DNA of 64,000 nucleotides from Anabaena sp. WA102 (GTDB lineage: Bacteria; Cyanobacteriota; Cyanobacteriia; Cyanobacteriales; Nostocaceae). Below are positions 44,463 through 53,188 of this stretch, piece after piece (positions within the stretch are counted from its first letter, which is position 1; each line of letters opens with the position of its first letter). The notes beneath the pieces were generated by a model. The model worked only from the letters and a program-made list of their open reading frames with translations, made no database searches and had not been told where the DNA came from. The stretch covers positions 2,852,001 to 2,916,000 of the forward strand of contig NZ_CP011456.1 in assembly GCF_001277295.1 (NCBI RefSeq). Reading direction: 5' to 3'. The position numbers and the translations under genes are program-made.

Positions 44463-44642
44463 ATGACAACACAAGTTGTACTAGGAAATATTAATCCTGT
44501 TGTATTAGAAAAATTACAGGGTTTAGCTCAAAGCCATAACCGCAGTTTGGAAGATGAAGTTAAGACAATTTTGGAAAATTTTGTAGAGGCTGAATTAGTC
44601 AATCAAGAAGTTTCAAGTTACATTTTGAAGTGTGATATGTAA
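44463..44642 (+). CDS. Orphan FitA/VapB-like ribbon-helix-helix antitoxin, 59 aa
   Basis: ATG 44463 to TAA 44640-44642. QVVLGNINPVVLEKLQGLAQ then SHNRSLEDEVKTILENFVE fits the FitA-type RHH antitoxin fold (beta strand, two helices). No PIN-domain toxin gene follows; the next gene is rsmA. It is an orphan antitoxin or a decayed TA pair. Confidence 0.7.
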   Translation: MTTQVVLGNINPVVLEKLQGLAQSHNRSLEDEVKTILENFVEAELVNQEVSSYILKCDM

Positions 44643-44751
44643 GTGATTTGTGGTATTATTAAGAATGGACTTACATCATTAAGTATAATAAAGATTGTTA
44701 TTGTCCAATAAAATAATCCTGATAATAAGTCTAATTTTTAATGGCAATAAA

Positions 44752-45570
44752 ATGATTCAACCCCGTAAACAGTTTGCTCAACATTGGTTAAAAAGTGATA
44801 AAGCTCTGAACGCAATTGTCCAAGCGGCTAATTGTCACGAAACTGATAAAGTTTTAGAAATTGGTCCGGGTACAGGAATTCTCACTCGTCGGTTATTACC
44901 GCTGGTGAAATCTCTATTAGCCGTAGAAATTGACCGAGATTTGTGTAAGTTACTGGCTAAACAATTGGGGGAAAAAGAAAATTTTCTCTTGCTACAGGGA
45001 GATTTTTTAACTCTTGATTTACCATCGCAATTAACAACATTTACTAATTTTCAGAAGCAGAATAAAGTTGTTGCTAATATTCCTTATAATATTACTGGAC
45101 CAATTATTGAAAAGTTACTGGGGACGATTTCTCATCCTAATCCAGAGCCTTTTGATACGATTGTTTTGTTAGTACAGAAAGAAGTAGCCGAAAGATTATA
45201 TGCTAAACCCGGTTCGAGAACTTTTGGGGCGTTGTCGGTGCGGGTGCAATATTTGGCGGATTGTGAGTTAATTTGTACTGTTCCGGCGGCGGCATTTGTG
45301 CCTCCACCCAAGGTAGATTCGGCTGTGGTGCGGTTGAGTCCTAAACAAATCGCAATTCCGGCTCATGACCCCAAAAAGTTAGAAACTCTGGTGAAATTGG
45401 GATTTGGGTCAAAGCGAAAAATGTTAAGAAATAATTTACAATCGGTAATTGAACGAGACAGCTTGACTCAATTACTGGAACAATTGGGAATAAATCCTCA
45501 AGTTCGCGCTGAAGACCTTGGTGTTGACCAATGGGTATCACTGGTAAATATTATAGGAAATGGTGAATAG
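44752..45570 (+). CDS. rsmA: 16S rRNA (adenine1518/1519-N6,N6)-dimethyltransferase
   Basis: 272 aa from ATG 44752 (MIQPRKQFAQHWL); the frame is open further upstream but the family starts here. The SAM-binding motif is VLEIGPGTGILTRRL, and NIPYNITGP is the catalytic N-x-PY motif. VPPPKVDSAVVRL lies in the C-terminal part. It dimethylates two adenines in helix 45 of 16S rRNA. The close downstream neighbour ispE is the usual partner in cyanobacteria. Confidence 0.97.
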   Translation: MIQPRKQFAQHWLKSDKALNAIVQAANCHETDKVLEIGPGTGILTRRLLPLVKSLLAVEIDRDLCKLLAKQLGEKENFLLLQGDFLTLDLPSQLTTFTNFQKQNKVVANIPYNITGPIIEKLLGTISHPNPEPFDTIVLLVQKEVAERLYAKPGSRTFGALSVRVQYLADCELICTVPAAAFVPPPKVDSAVVRLSPKQIAIPAHDPKKLETLVKLGFGSKRKMLRNNLQSVIERDSLTQLLEQLGINPQVRAEDLGVDQWVSLVNIIGNGE

Positions 45571-45574
45571 TTCT

Positions 45575-45611
45575 CTTGCCTCTTGCCTCTTGCCTCTTGC
45601 CTTTTACCTCT
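45575..45611 (+). repeat. TCTTGCC heptamer tandem repeat
   Basis: About five copies of TCTTGCC or close variants between rsmA and ispE. It is the same heptamer that is found inside MITE-A. Confidence 0.9.
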
Positions 45612-45629
45612 TGCTACTAAATAACCGTT

Positions 45630-46577
45630 ATGCGTTCTTACAGTTTAATTGCACCTGCCAAAATCAATTTGTATTTGGAAATTATCGGGAGTCGTCCTGA
45701 CGGGTATCATGAATTAGCAATGATACTCCAAAGTATAGATTTGTCCGACCAAATTGATATTCATTCGTCCAGCACTGAAAATATTCGCGTTTATTGCAAT
45801 CATCCTCAAGTACCTACAGATCAAACTAATTTAGTTTATCAAGCGGCGGCATTAATGGCTAAGGAATTTCCCAAAGCTTTTAGTAATTTTGGTGGTGTGG
45901 ATATTACTATCAAAAAGCATATTCCTGTTGCTGCTGGTTTAGCGGGAGGTTCTAGTAATGCCGCAGCGGTGTTAGTGGGAATGGATTTACTTTGGAATTT
46001 GGGATTAACTCAATCAGAATTAGAAGAATTAGGGGCTGGTCTGGGTTCAGATGTGCCATTTTGTATTGGTGGGGGAACGGCAATTGCTACTGGTAGAGGT
46101 GAAGAACTTTCTCCTTTGCAAAGTTTGGATAATTTACATATAGTCTTGGCCAAATATCGCAGTTTGGAAGTTTCTACACCTTGGGCATATAAAACTTATC
46201 GGCAACAATTTGGGATTGATTATATTCAAGATTCGGAAGGTTTAGCGGCTCGTACTAGTGCTTTTCATTCAGAAGATATGGTGAAAGCTATCTTGAATAA
46301 GAATACAGAAAACATTGCCCGAAAACTACATAATGATTTGGAGAAGGTTGTTTTACCAGCTTATCCTCAAGTATGGCAACTACGGGAATTATTCGCTAGT
46401 CAACCCGGGGTTTTAGGGACAATGATGTCGGGTTCTGGCCCTTCTGTGTTTGCTATTGTTGAATCTCAAAATCAAGGGGAGATAGTTAAGGAACGGATAC
46501 GTGAGGCTATTCCTGATGAGGATTTGGAATTGTTTGTCACCCATACCATTAAACATGGAATTAAAATCGCTCAATAA
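45630..46577 (+). CDS. ispE: 4-(cytidine 5'-diphospho)-2-C-methyl-D-erythritol kinase
   Basis: A 315-aa GHMP kinase of the MEP isoprenoid pathway. PAKINLYLEIIGSRPDGYHE is the N-terminal signature with the catalytic Lys. PVAAGLAGGSSNAAAVLVGM is the ATP-binding glycine loop. GTMMSGSGPSVFAI is motif 3. Full length. It follows rsmA by 59 bp, in the same direction. Confidence 0.97.
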   Translation: MRSYSLIAPAKINLYLEIIGSRPDGYHELAMILQSIDLSDQIDIHSSSTENIRVYCNHPQVPTDQTNLVYQAAALMAKEFPKAFSNFGGVDITIKKHIPVAAGLAGGSSNAAAVLVGMDLLWNLGLTQSELEELGAGLGSDVPFCIGGGTAIATGRGEELSPLQSLDNLHIVLAKYRSLEVSTPWAYKTYRQQFGIDYIQDSEGLAARTSAFHSEDMVKAILNKNTENIARKLHNDLEKVVLPAYPQVWQLRELFASQPGVLGTMMSGSGPSVFAIVESQNQGEIVKERIREAIPDEDLELFVTHTIKHGIKIAQ

Positions 46578-46601
46578 AATTGCCTAATTTATTATTTTAC
46601 T

Positions 46602-46925
46602 ATGAATCAACCGCAAGAAACGCCATCAGTAGATAGTTCTAATCAAGTCCAAGCAACTCCTTTACGCTGTATAACTGGGTCTGTGATATCGGGAGGATTT
46701 GCATTTGCTACTTATTCTTTAATGATAGCGATCGCCACTACTTTTGCCAATAAACCCACCCATTCTGATAACCAAACTGTGATCAACATTGCTTCTGCCG
46801 TGCGTACCCTAGTTGTAGGTATAGTAGCCTTGGGAGCGGGAATATTTGGGTTAGTTGCATTAGGTTTATTCGCCTTATCAATACAACTTTTTATCCAACA
46901 ATTAAGCAATCCCAAAAGTAGTTAG
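46602..46925 (+). CDS. DUF3082 membrane protein
   Basis: A 107-aa protein with two membrane helices (about 26-47 and 67-97) and a polar N-terminus. TPLRCITGSVISGGFAFATY is typical of DUF3082. Function unknown. It lies 24 bp after ispE, so probably in the same transcript. Confidence 0.85.
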   Translation: MNQPQETPSVDSSNQVQATPLRCITGSVISGGFAFATYSLMIAIATTFANKPTHSDNQTVINIASAVRTLVVGIVALGAGIFGLVALGLFALSIQLFIQQLSNPKSS

Positions 46926-47002
46926 TTTTATCTAATAGGAAATAGGGGGGTCATTTTTTCTGACTTTTAATTAGGGTTTGCTGAAAAAGTTGTCTGTCAG
47001 GG

Positions 47003-47135
47003 CTAGTAGTCTGCCAACCCGAAAATGACGGGTGAAGGCAAGCAGGGGGAGAAGAGAGGCACCGGGGGCAGGGGAGGGAAGAACAGAAGTTTTTTCCGCT
47101 CATTACCCGTCAAAATAAATTTGACGAACTACTAG
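47003..47135. repeat. Inner MITE, CTAGTAGT termini
   Basis: CTAGTAGTCTGCCAA and the reverse complement of the right end (CTAGTAGTTCGTCAA) form imperfect inverted ends, 133 bp. Confidence 0.7.
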
Positions 47136-47144
47136 AAGTATGGC

Positions 47145-47300
47145 TTAGAGGATGTTTGAAAAGTATCAGAATTAATTGAGATCCCCCAACCCCCCTTACA
47201 AAGGGGGGCTAAATTCCTCAAAGTCCCCCTTTCCAAGGGGGATTTAGGGGGATCTGCGGGTGTCAGATCCCACACGAAAAAGTTTTCAAACAACCTCTAA
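47145..47300. repeat. Inner MITE, TTAGAGG termini
   Basis: TTAGAGGATGTTTGAAAA and its near-perfect inverse at the right end (2 mismatches in 20 bp), 156 bp. The interior has two C/G-rich hairpins (ACCCCCCTT...AAGGGGGG and CCCCCTTT...AAGGGGG). Confidence 0.85.
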
Positions 47301-47362
47301 CGCCACGCTGCGCTATCAGCAAACCCTAATTAGGCGCAGGGACTGCGCCTCTACCTCCTGAC

Positions 47363-48235
47363 TTAACTCCTTCCCGCAGGTACAGGGTTGAGTAATCGTG
47401 AGCGATTTTGCCTAAATTGCAACTTAGTCTTTGTCGAATCTGAATTTAACTGGTGTTTTTTTCGCCAATTTCCGGGAGATAACCCATAATGTTGGCGAAA
47501 CTGTCGAGAGAAATGAGGAGCATTTTGATAACCTATTTCAGCAGCAATTTCCTCAATTGTGTGATTAGTATTTTCCAATAAAGATAAGGCTGCTACCATG
47601 CGCCGTTTCACAATCCAAACATTTATTGGCTTTCCTGTTTGTTTACCAACTTGGTTAGTTAAATATGCAGAAGAATAACCTACAGCTTCGGCAACATCAG
47701 ATGAAGTAATTCCTTCTTGATAGTTAGCTTCTATATAATCGAAAATTATTTTTAAATGGGGAATATCTGGAAAAATTGACGGAGAATTTGCTGATGTATT
47801 AGGTAATTCTGTTGATGTTAGTTGATTGGGGTTTGTTGCATACCAATATCTAAAAAGAGCCTGTTTTTGTAATCTAATATCAACGGCTCGCAATAACTCA
47901 TCCGTTGTTACAGGTTTAGTTAAATAATCATCTGCTCCCAATTCCATTGCTTTTCGTAAAGATGCCTTTGTATTAATAGCAGTCAAAAAAATAAAAGGAG
48001 TAATTGCTGTTAATGGATCTTCCCGGAGGTGATTTAATAAGGTATAACCATCTATGTCTGGCATTACTAGGTCACAAATTACCAAATCAGGTAAATATTT
48101 CTTGATTAATTGCAGTCCAGTTATACCATTTTCTAAACCTATGGCATTATAGCCTTGAGAATGAAGACAATCTAAAACAAAATTGCGGTTGACAATATCA
48201 TTATCAATGACGATAATTCTTTTTGTTTCGTACAT
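47363..48235 (-). CDS. Response regulator with AraC-type DNA-binding domain
   Basis: 290 aa from ATG 48235 (MYETKRIIVIDND); a GTG 15 bases earlier is possible. The receiver domain (about 1-125) has the acidic pair IDND, phospho-acceptor Asp in LVICDLVMPDIDG, and LTKPVTTDEL with the conserved Lys. A linker follows, then an AraC-type double HTH (about 190-275; IEEIAAEIGYQNAPHFSRQF). No histidine kinase is adjacent, so the signal is unknown. The reading frame's start is preceded by 48236-48350, an AT-rich spacer with no gene. Confidence 0.93.
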   Translation of the reverse strand: MYETKRIIVIDNDIVNRNFVLDCLHSQGYNAIGLENGITGLQLIKKYLPDLVICDLVMPDIDGYTLLNHLREDPLTAITPFIFLTAINTKASLRKAMELGADDYLTKPVTTDELLRAVDIRLQKQALFRYWYATNPNQLTSTELPNTSANSPSIFPDIPHLKIIFDYIEANYQEGITSSDVAEAVGYSSAYLTNQVGKQTGKPINVWIVKRRMVAALSLLENTNHTIEEIAAEIGYQNAPHFSRQFRQHYGLSPGNWRKKHQLNSDSTKTKLQFRQNRSRLLNPVPAGRS

Positions 48236-48350
48236 AACTATTCCAATCACTAGATTTTGTTATTTTTAGCCGTTACTAAACTCTGTAACAATTTGCGGAA
48301 AAATTTTGGATATAAATAGGGCAAAAGGAAACATAAAATTCGATTCAGAG

Positions 48351-48520
48351 GGAACAGGGAACAGGAAAAACTCATGTTTAAAAACATGAGATTGAAATAA
48401 TGACACTGTTTTTTTCGTGCTACGCATCTTTTAAAAACATCCTTTTTTTGACTGAGCTTTAAACTCAGAACTAAAGTTTCTTATTTGCTCCCAGTTAAGA
48501 GTTCCCTGTTCCCTGTTCCC
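48351..48520. repeat. Empty element with GGGAACA-type termini
   Basis: GGGAACAGGGAACAGG at the left and CCAGTTAAGAGTTCCCTGTT... at the right are the same termini as the cassette at 40901-41449, but the interior (~130 bp) holds only hairpins (CTCATGTTT-AAAACATGAG; CTGAG-CTTTAAA-CTCAG) and no ORF. Confidence 0.7.
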
Positions 48521-48733
48521 TTCTTTTGTAAAGAGTTAATAAAATCTTGATAATTGCTATTGTTTCAATTAGTATTAGTAATTGATCTTTAGCAGATTTA
48601 TGTTTAAGCTTGAATAAATCTGATTTTATCAATAAAAAGTAAATACGTTCAACTTGGTTGCATGAAAAAACTAATGGTTGTTTTTATTACTTTTCACTTG
48701 AGTCACCCGGAAAAATGAACCTAATTCCATACC

Positions 48734-48948
48734 AATACTTGTCGGTTAAGCTCAAAAAATAGAATTACGTAGCGACTGTCTTGATTGTCAAGCGCTCGTT
48801 AAGGAAAAATTTAAAGTCTAGGAATAAAGTCAGAAAATAGAGGAGAAAAACAGAGAAACGAAACCCAACATTTATAAGCTTTTTTTGGGTTACGCTGTCG
48901 CTTGACAATCAAGACAGTCGCTACAAAAACTCTTAACCGAACAGTATT
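48734..48948. repeat. MITE with nested 26-bp perfect inverted repeat
   Basis: Outer ends AATACTTGTCGGTTAAG (48734-48750) and CTTAACCGAACAGTATT (48932-48948) match with two mismatches. Inside, a 26-bp sequence at 48769-48794 (starts GTAGCGACTGTC) is perfectly inverted at 48899-48924. No ORF. It could be one element inserted in another. Confidence 0.85.
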
Positions 48949-49284
48949 GAATATCATACAATTGCCATATTGTCAATTAATATCTGTATAAACTTTGGGA
49001 TGGTGAGATTTGATAAATAGGTAAATTGTGAGTTATTTACCTGATTTTCCCAAATTTAGTCTCTTTTGCATTCAACTATGAAAGAAGATACAAGGTCATC
49101 TGTCGCCAGGAATATCTTTCTGCCTCAAATTAGCTGCTAATCATTTAGCATCCTCCCCAGGGTAGATAAATGATTGATTAAATTTATATATAACTATCAG
49201 CAAGAATCACTGAACGGCAAAATTAGAAAATCTGGAATAGATAAAAGTTAAGAAGCAACATAAAAGGAGTAATGATTTTACTAA

Positions 49285-49414
49285 TAAGTAGGTTGGCGTT
49301 GAAAATTGTCGTTATGGCAAGGCAAAAGGCAAGAGGCAAGAGGCAAGAGTGAAGAGGGTTTGGGCGGTTTTACGTTTCTTTACACAGTTTGGTTTTATTG
49401 TGTTCACCTACTTA
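49285..49414 (-). repeat. MITE-A copy 5 (130 bp)
   Basis: Same termini, same orientation as copy 3. It lies 97 bp before the IS4-type element but has unrelated ends. The remaining parts of the 48251-49511 gap show no gene. Confidence 0.93.
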
Positions 49415-49511
49415 ATCACTTACCAAGTATTAAACTGAACGAAACAATTTTTAACTTGATTATACGAAAAAATTAACCTAAAAAAACAAGAAAATAGTAT
49501 ATAATCACGGC

Positions 49512-50686
49512 CAGAAGTGTTGAATGTTAGGAAAAGATTAAAAAAAAGTACCATAATTTGATACAATCTAAAAAAATCTAGATAAAGAATTATCAAATTA
49601 TGCGCTTAAAGAATTTCCCAGAAGTGGTCAAAACAATATTGAAACCATTGCCCAAAAAAGATTATCCAGTTCTGGACACATTTTCATTTGTATCAGTGTG
49701 GTTACAGTATGTCATGGATAAAAGTATAGTGAGTATGAGAGATTTATTTCAAAGACTAAATAATCAAGGGATAGATTTAAAAATATCAAATTTTTCCAAG
49801 GCAAGTAAAAAGAGAGATACTCAAGTATTTTTGGAGATAATAACTGAATTAAACAATCAACTGAGAAAGAAAAAAGGAAAGGAAGAAACCCAAGCATTAT
49901 TTCCTATAGATTCAACAATTATTACATTAACAAGTAAATTATTATGGAGTCAAGGATATCATCAAGTAAAACTATTTTGTGGGTTAGATAGTTTGACATC
50001 AGAAGTTGGTGGAATGGTGATTCATTTTGGGCAAGGACATGACCATAAATATGGACAAGAAACAGTAGAAGCAATTCCGTCAAAAGGAGTAGGGATAATG
50101 GATAGAGGATTTGCATCCTCCGAAAGAATATCTGAATTAAAACAACAAAAAAATAAAGCTTTTGTCTTAAGAATTAAAAATAATGTCACTTTAGAAATGC
50201 TAGAAAATGGTAATTGTAAAGTTGGCAAAGATGAAAGAGAAGTGGAAATTAGAGTAGTAGCATTTTGTGATATAGAAACTAAGAGTGAATTTCGTTTAGC
50301 AACAAACTTATTAAATGAAGGAGAAGAGCAAGTTAGTAATCAAGAGATTATGGAAATTTACATACAAAGATGGCAAATTGAATTGTTATGGAAATTCTTA
50401 AAAATGCACCTCAAGTTAGACAGACTTATGACAAAGAATGAGAATGGAATTAGAATTCAGATAATGTGCTGTTTAATCGCTTATTTGATATTGCAACTAA
50501 TAGAAATACCGCAAGAATTTGGCAAAACTTTATTAGATAAACTCCGTTATCTTCAGTCCTATATGTGTCAGGAAATAAGTTATGTTCATTGGTTTAGAAA
50601 ACTTATTTGGATAAGATGAAAAATAGCACTTATAGGCTAAGTTTATTTCAATATGTAAAGTTTTATTACGCTATTCAACATTTCTG
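49512..50686 (+). mobile_element. IS4-family insertion sequence, complete, 1175 bp
   Basis: Terminal inverted repeats CAGAAGTGTTGAAT (49512-49525) and ATTCAACATTTCTG (50673-50686) match with one mismatch. The 9-bp direct repeat AATCACGGC flanks it exactly (49503-49511 and 50687-50695). One intact transposase. Perfect target duplication indicates a recent insertion. Confidence 0.95.
49600..50619 (+). CDS. IS4-family DDE transposase
   Basis: A 339-aa protein. First Asp in FPIDSTIITL, second in GIMDRGFASSERI. IYIQRWQIELLWKFLK gives the Y-x2-R-x3-E-x6-K signature with the catalytic Glu. Full length and uninterrupted, so likely active. Its codon use is more AT-rich than neighbouring housekeeping genes. 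Confidence 0.95.
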   Translation: MRLKNFPEVVKTILKPLPKKDYPVLDTFSFVSVWLQYVMDKSIVSMRDLFQRLNNQGIDLKISNFSKASKKRDTQVFLEIITELNNQLRKKKGKEETQALFPIDSTIITLTSKLLWSQGYHQVKLFCGLDSLTSEVGGMVIHFGQGHDHKYGQETVEAIPSKGVGIMDRGFASSERISELKQQKNKAFVLRIKNNVTLEMLENGNCKVGKDEREVEIRVVAFCDIETKSEFRLATNLLNEGEEQVSNQEIMEIYIQRWQIELLWKFLKMHLKLDRLMTKNENGIRIQIMCCLIAYLILQLIEIPQEFGKTLLDKLRYLQSYMCQEISYVHWFRKLIWIR

Positions 50687-50896
50687 AATCACGGCTAATA
50701 AATTTACACTTAAAAATCTAATAAGTACTTATTCTGACAGTCTAATTAGGGCTAAAAAATAAGAGCGAAAAAATTATCAAGTTAATCAAAGAATAATTCA
50801 TGTATTGAAAGAGTAACTTTGGGTAGTCTTAAAAAAGAGGCATGAAAAAATCTCAAAACCATTAGATGATTATGATTTTCAACAGGAGTGCATATT

Positions 50897-51118
50897 ATGA
50901 GTCAAAATTTTAGCGATTATCATTCGTCTGTTAACAAAAAAATTAAGACTGAACAAATAGAGCAAATAATCAAAGCAATAATTGCGGGTAAATATTCTTG
51001 GGCTTGTGTTCTAGTTTTACAATTTGCTGGTTATAATCCTATGGACTATATACCCTATCGTACTTATATCAGATTACTTAAAACTAACTGCTTACTTGGT
51101 AATTCTCAGCAAAATTAA
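50897..51118 (+). CDS. HetP-like heterocyst commitment protein
   Basis: 73 aa from ATG 50897 with AGGAG nine bases upstream (a GTG at 50888 is also in frame). IIAGKYSWACVLVLQFAGYN then PMDYIPYRTYIRLLKTN is the HetP-family core. HetP and its paralogs act in commitment to heterocyst differentiation, so the organism should be heterocystous. The gene begins about 200 bp after the IS4 element's target duplication. The insertion may have altered its promoter. Confidence 0.85.
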   Translation: MSQNFSDYHSSVNKKIKTEQIEQIIKAIIAGKYSWACVLVLQFAGYNPMDYIPYRTYIRLLKTNCLLGNSQQN

Positions 51119-51218
51119 CTTCCTATGATAAAAGCTGAAGGATTTGATGGAAAATTAAAGTAGTTGCGTTTTTAAATCTGAATTTGTGAAAATTCTTTCT
51201 GGAAAATAAAAAGGTAAG

Positions 51219-52136
51219 GTGAAGATTTATCAAAAAAAATATGATTATTATGCAGAATTCATGAGCTACCCAACCACAATTTATAATCATCAAATGCAAA
51301 CAATTATTCAAGAAATTGTGTGGCAGAAAAAACTAGAAGTTGCACAAATGCAACAAGATATGTCCTGGGCTTCCTTGCAACGTCAATTAAGTGCTGCTCC
51401 TACTGTGCGGGACTTTTTTACGGCTTTGCAATTGAGTATTTATAAACCTAGTTTAATTGCAGAAGTGAAAAAAGCATCACTTTATCATAGTGTAATTAGA
51501 CCAGATTTTGATCCAGTTACTATTGCTCAAGCCTATAAACGAGGAGGAGCATCTTGTGTATCTGTTTTTACCGATCAAAAGTTTTTTCATGGTGGTTTTG
51601 ATCATCTCCGTGCTATCAGATATCGGGTAGGAATACCTCTACTTTGCAAAGATTTTATCATTGATCCTTGCCAAATTTATTTAGCCCGTTCGGCTGGTGC
51701 AGATGCAATATCATTAATTGCTGCTATTCTTACAGATAAGCAATTACAAAACTTTTTACGAGTGATTCATTACTTAGGTATGAATGCTGTCATCCAAGTT
51801 CATAACTTAAATGATTTGGATAGAGTTCTGGCGTTAGAAGATGTGAGGATAGTTTCCATTAATAACCAGAGTTTAGGTGATTTTAGCATTAATATTAACA
51901 CCACTCAGGAATTATTGGCAGCTAGGCGATCGCAACTTCAAAAACTGGGAATTTTAGTCCTTAGTGAATCAGGTATAGAAACCCCCGATGATTTATCGTT
52001 TGTGGCTGAATGTGGTGTACAAACAGTGATCATCGGAGAATCTTTGCTCAAAGAAAATGATTTGGAACTAGCTGTCAGAAATTTCCTGCAATCGAAATTC
52101 CCCATTCATTATTCAGAGGAATTAAAGATTAGGTAA
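51219..52136 (+). CDS. trpC: Indole-3-glycerol-phosphate synthase-like protein, divergent
   Basis: 305 aa from GTG 51219; ATG 51261 or 51294 (MQTIIQEIVWQKK) are alternatives. Clear TrpC TIM barrel: IAEVKKAS, LLCKDFIIDP, SESGIETPDD, VIIGESLL. Key positions differ: the KASPSKG phosphate/catalytic loop is KASLYHS, the catalytic Glu (in LVEVH) is Gln (VIQVHN), and the Arg of NNR is Gln (NNQ). Enzyme activity is therefore doubtful or altered. It is probably a paralog, with the true trpC elsewhere. Confidence 0.9.
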   Translation: MKIYQKKYDYYAEFMSYPTTIYNHQMQTIIQEIVWQKKLEVAQMQQDMSWASLQRQLSAAPTVRDFFTALQLSIYKPSLIAEVKKASLYHSVIRPDFDPVTIAQAYKRGGASCVSVFTDQKFFHGGFDHLRAIRYRVGIPLLCKDFIIDPCQIYLARSAGADAISLIAAILTDKQLQNFLRVIHYLGMNAVIQVHNLNDLDRVLALEDVRIVSINNQSLGDFSININTTQELLAARRSQLQKLGILVLSESGIETPDDLSFVAECGVQTVIIGESLLKENDLELAVRNFLQSKFPIHYSEELKIR

Positions 52137-52157
52137 TAATTGATAATTACGGATTAA

Positions 52158-53180
52158 TCATAGTAAGGGTTTCCACCAATCACTATGGCTGAGATACCAT
52201 TCTACGGTTAAACGTAAACCTTCTGTAATTGTTACAGATGGAGTCCAGCCAAATTCTGTTTTTAGCTTATTGGCATTAATAGCATATCTTCGATCATGTC
52301 CAGGTCTATCCTTCACAAAAGTAATTAATTTTTCCGCTGGATATACTGGTAAATCTGGGGCTAATTCGTTCATGATTGCACATAAATTTTGTACCAGACT
52401 GATATTTTCAACTTCGTTATTGCCACCAATGTTGTAATTTTCTCCGGGTTTTCCTTGATGGATTACCACATCTAACGCCCGACAGTGATCAACTACGTAC
52501 AACCAATCGCGGACATTTTTACCATCACCATAAACAGGTAATTCTTTACCAGTTAGAATGTTAATACACATCAAAGGAATTAGCTTTTCTGGAAATTGAA
52601 AAGCACCATAATTATTAGAGCAATTAGTGATAATTGTCGGTAATTTATAAGTATGATAATAAGCCCGAACTAGATGATCACTTCCAGCTTTGGAAGCGGA
52701 ATAAGGACTATTGGGACTATAGGCTGTAGTTTCTGAGAATGCCGGTTCATCTGAGGTGAGACTACCATAAACTTCATCGGTAGAAACGTGAAGAAATAGG
52801 TAATTACTAGGTTGGTTTTTTGCTTGCCAATATTGACGGAAAGCTTCTAATAAAGTAAAAGTTCCCACTACGTTAGTTTGGACAAATGCAGCAGGTCCGG
52901 TGATGGAACGATCAACATGAGATTCGGCGGCAAAATGGGCTATAGTATCTATATTTTCTGCTAAAAGTAGTTGATCAACTAAAGAGCGATCGCTTATGTC
53001 TCCTTGCACAAATCGGAAATTCTCTTTGGCTTCAACAGAGGCTAAATTATGGCGATTTCCAGCGTAGGTAAGAGCATCCAGTACCACGATTCTATCATTT
53101 GGATAAGCCTGACACCAATGATGGACGAAGTTCGCGCCAATAAACCCAGCACCTCCAGTCACCAGTAATCGTCTATTCAT
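52158..53180 (-). CDS. rfbB: dTDP-glucose 4,6-dehydratase
   Basis: A 340-aa extended SDR. NAD motif TGGAGFIGANF, HVSTDEVYG (catalytic Thr-Asp-Glu), and YSASKAGSDH (Tyr-Lys). Makes dTDP-4-keto-6-deoxyglucose for rhamnose and other surface sugars. It lies 8 bp downstream of a glycosyltransferase gene on the same strand, forming a small envelope-polysaccharide operon. Confidence 0.97.
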   Translation of the reverse strand: MNRRLLVTGGAGFIGANFVHHWCQAYPNDRIVVLDALTYAGNRHNLASVEAKENFRFVQGDISDRSLVDQLLLAENIDTIAHFAAESHVDRSITGPAAFVQTNVVGTFTLLEAFRQYWQAKNQPSNYLFLHVSTDEVYGSLTSDEPAFSETTAYSPNSPYSASKAGSDHLVRAYYHTYKLPTIITNCSNNYGAFQFPEKLIPLMCINILTGKELPVYGDGKNVRDWLYVVDHCRALDVVIHQGKPGENYNIGGNNEVENISLVQNLCAIMNELAPDLPVYPAEKLITFVKDRPGHDRRYAINANKLKTEFGWTPSVTITEGLRLTVEWYLSHSDWWKPLL

Positions 53181-53188
53181 GAGATTCC

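Larger units (their letters stand above)
46968..47332. repeat. Outer element of a nested MITE cluster
   Basis: TAATTAGGGTTTGCTGA (46968-46984) is perfectly inverted at 47316-47332 (17 bp). It contains two further inverted-repeat elements (47003-47135 and 47145-47300). The whole 365 bp fills the gap between the DUF3082 gene and the response regulator. Confidence 0.9.

Noticed and set aside
49285..50686. MITE-A as a derivative of the IS4-type element
   Set aside because: Terminal sequences differ (TAAGTAGGT against CAGAAGTGTTGAAT) and target duplications differ (TA against 9 bp).
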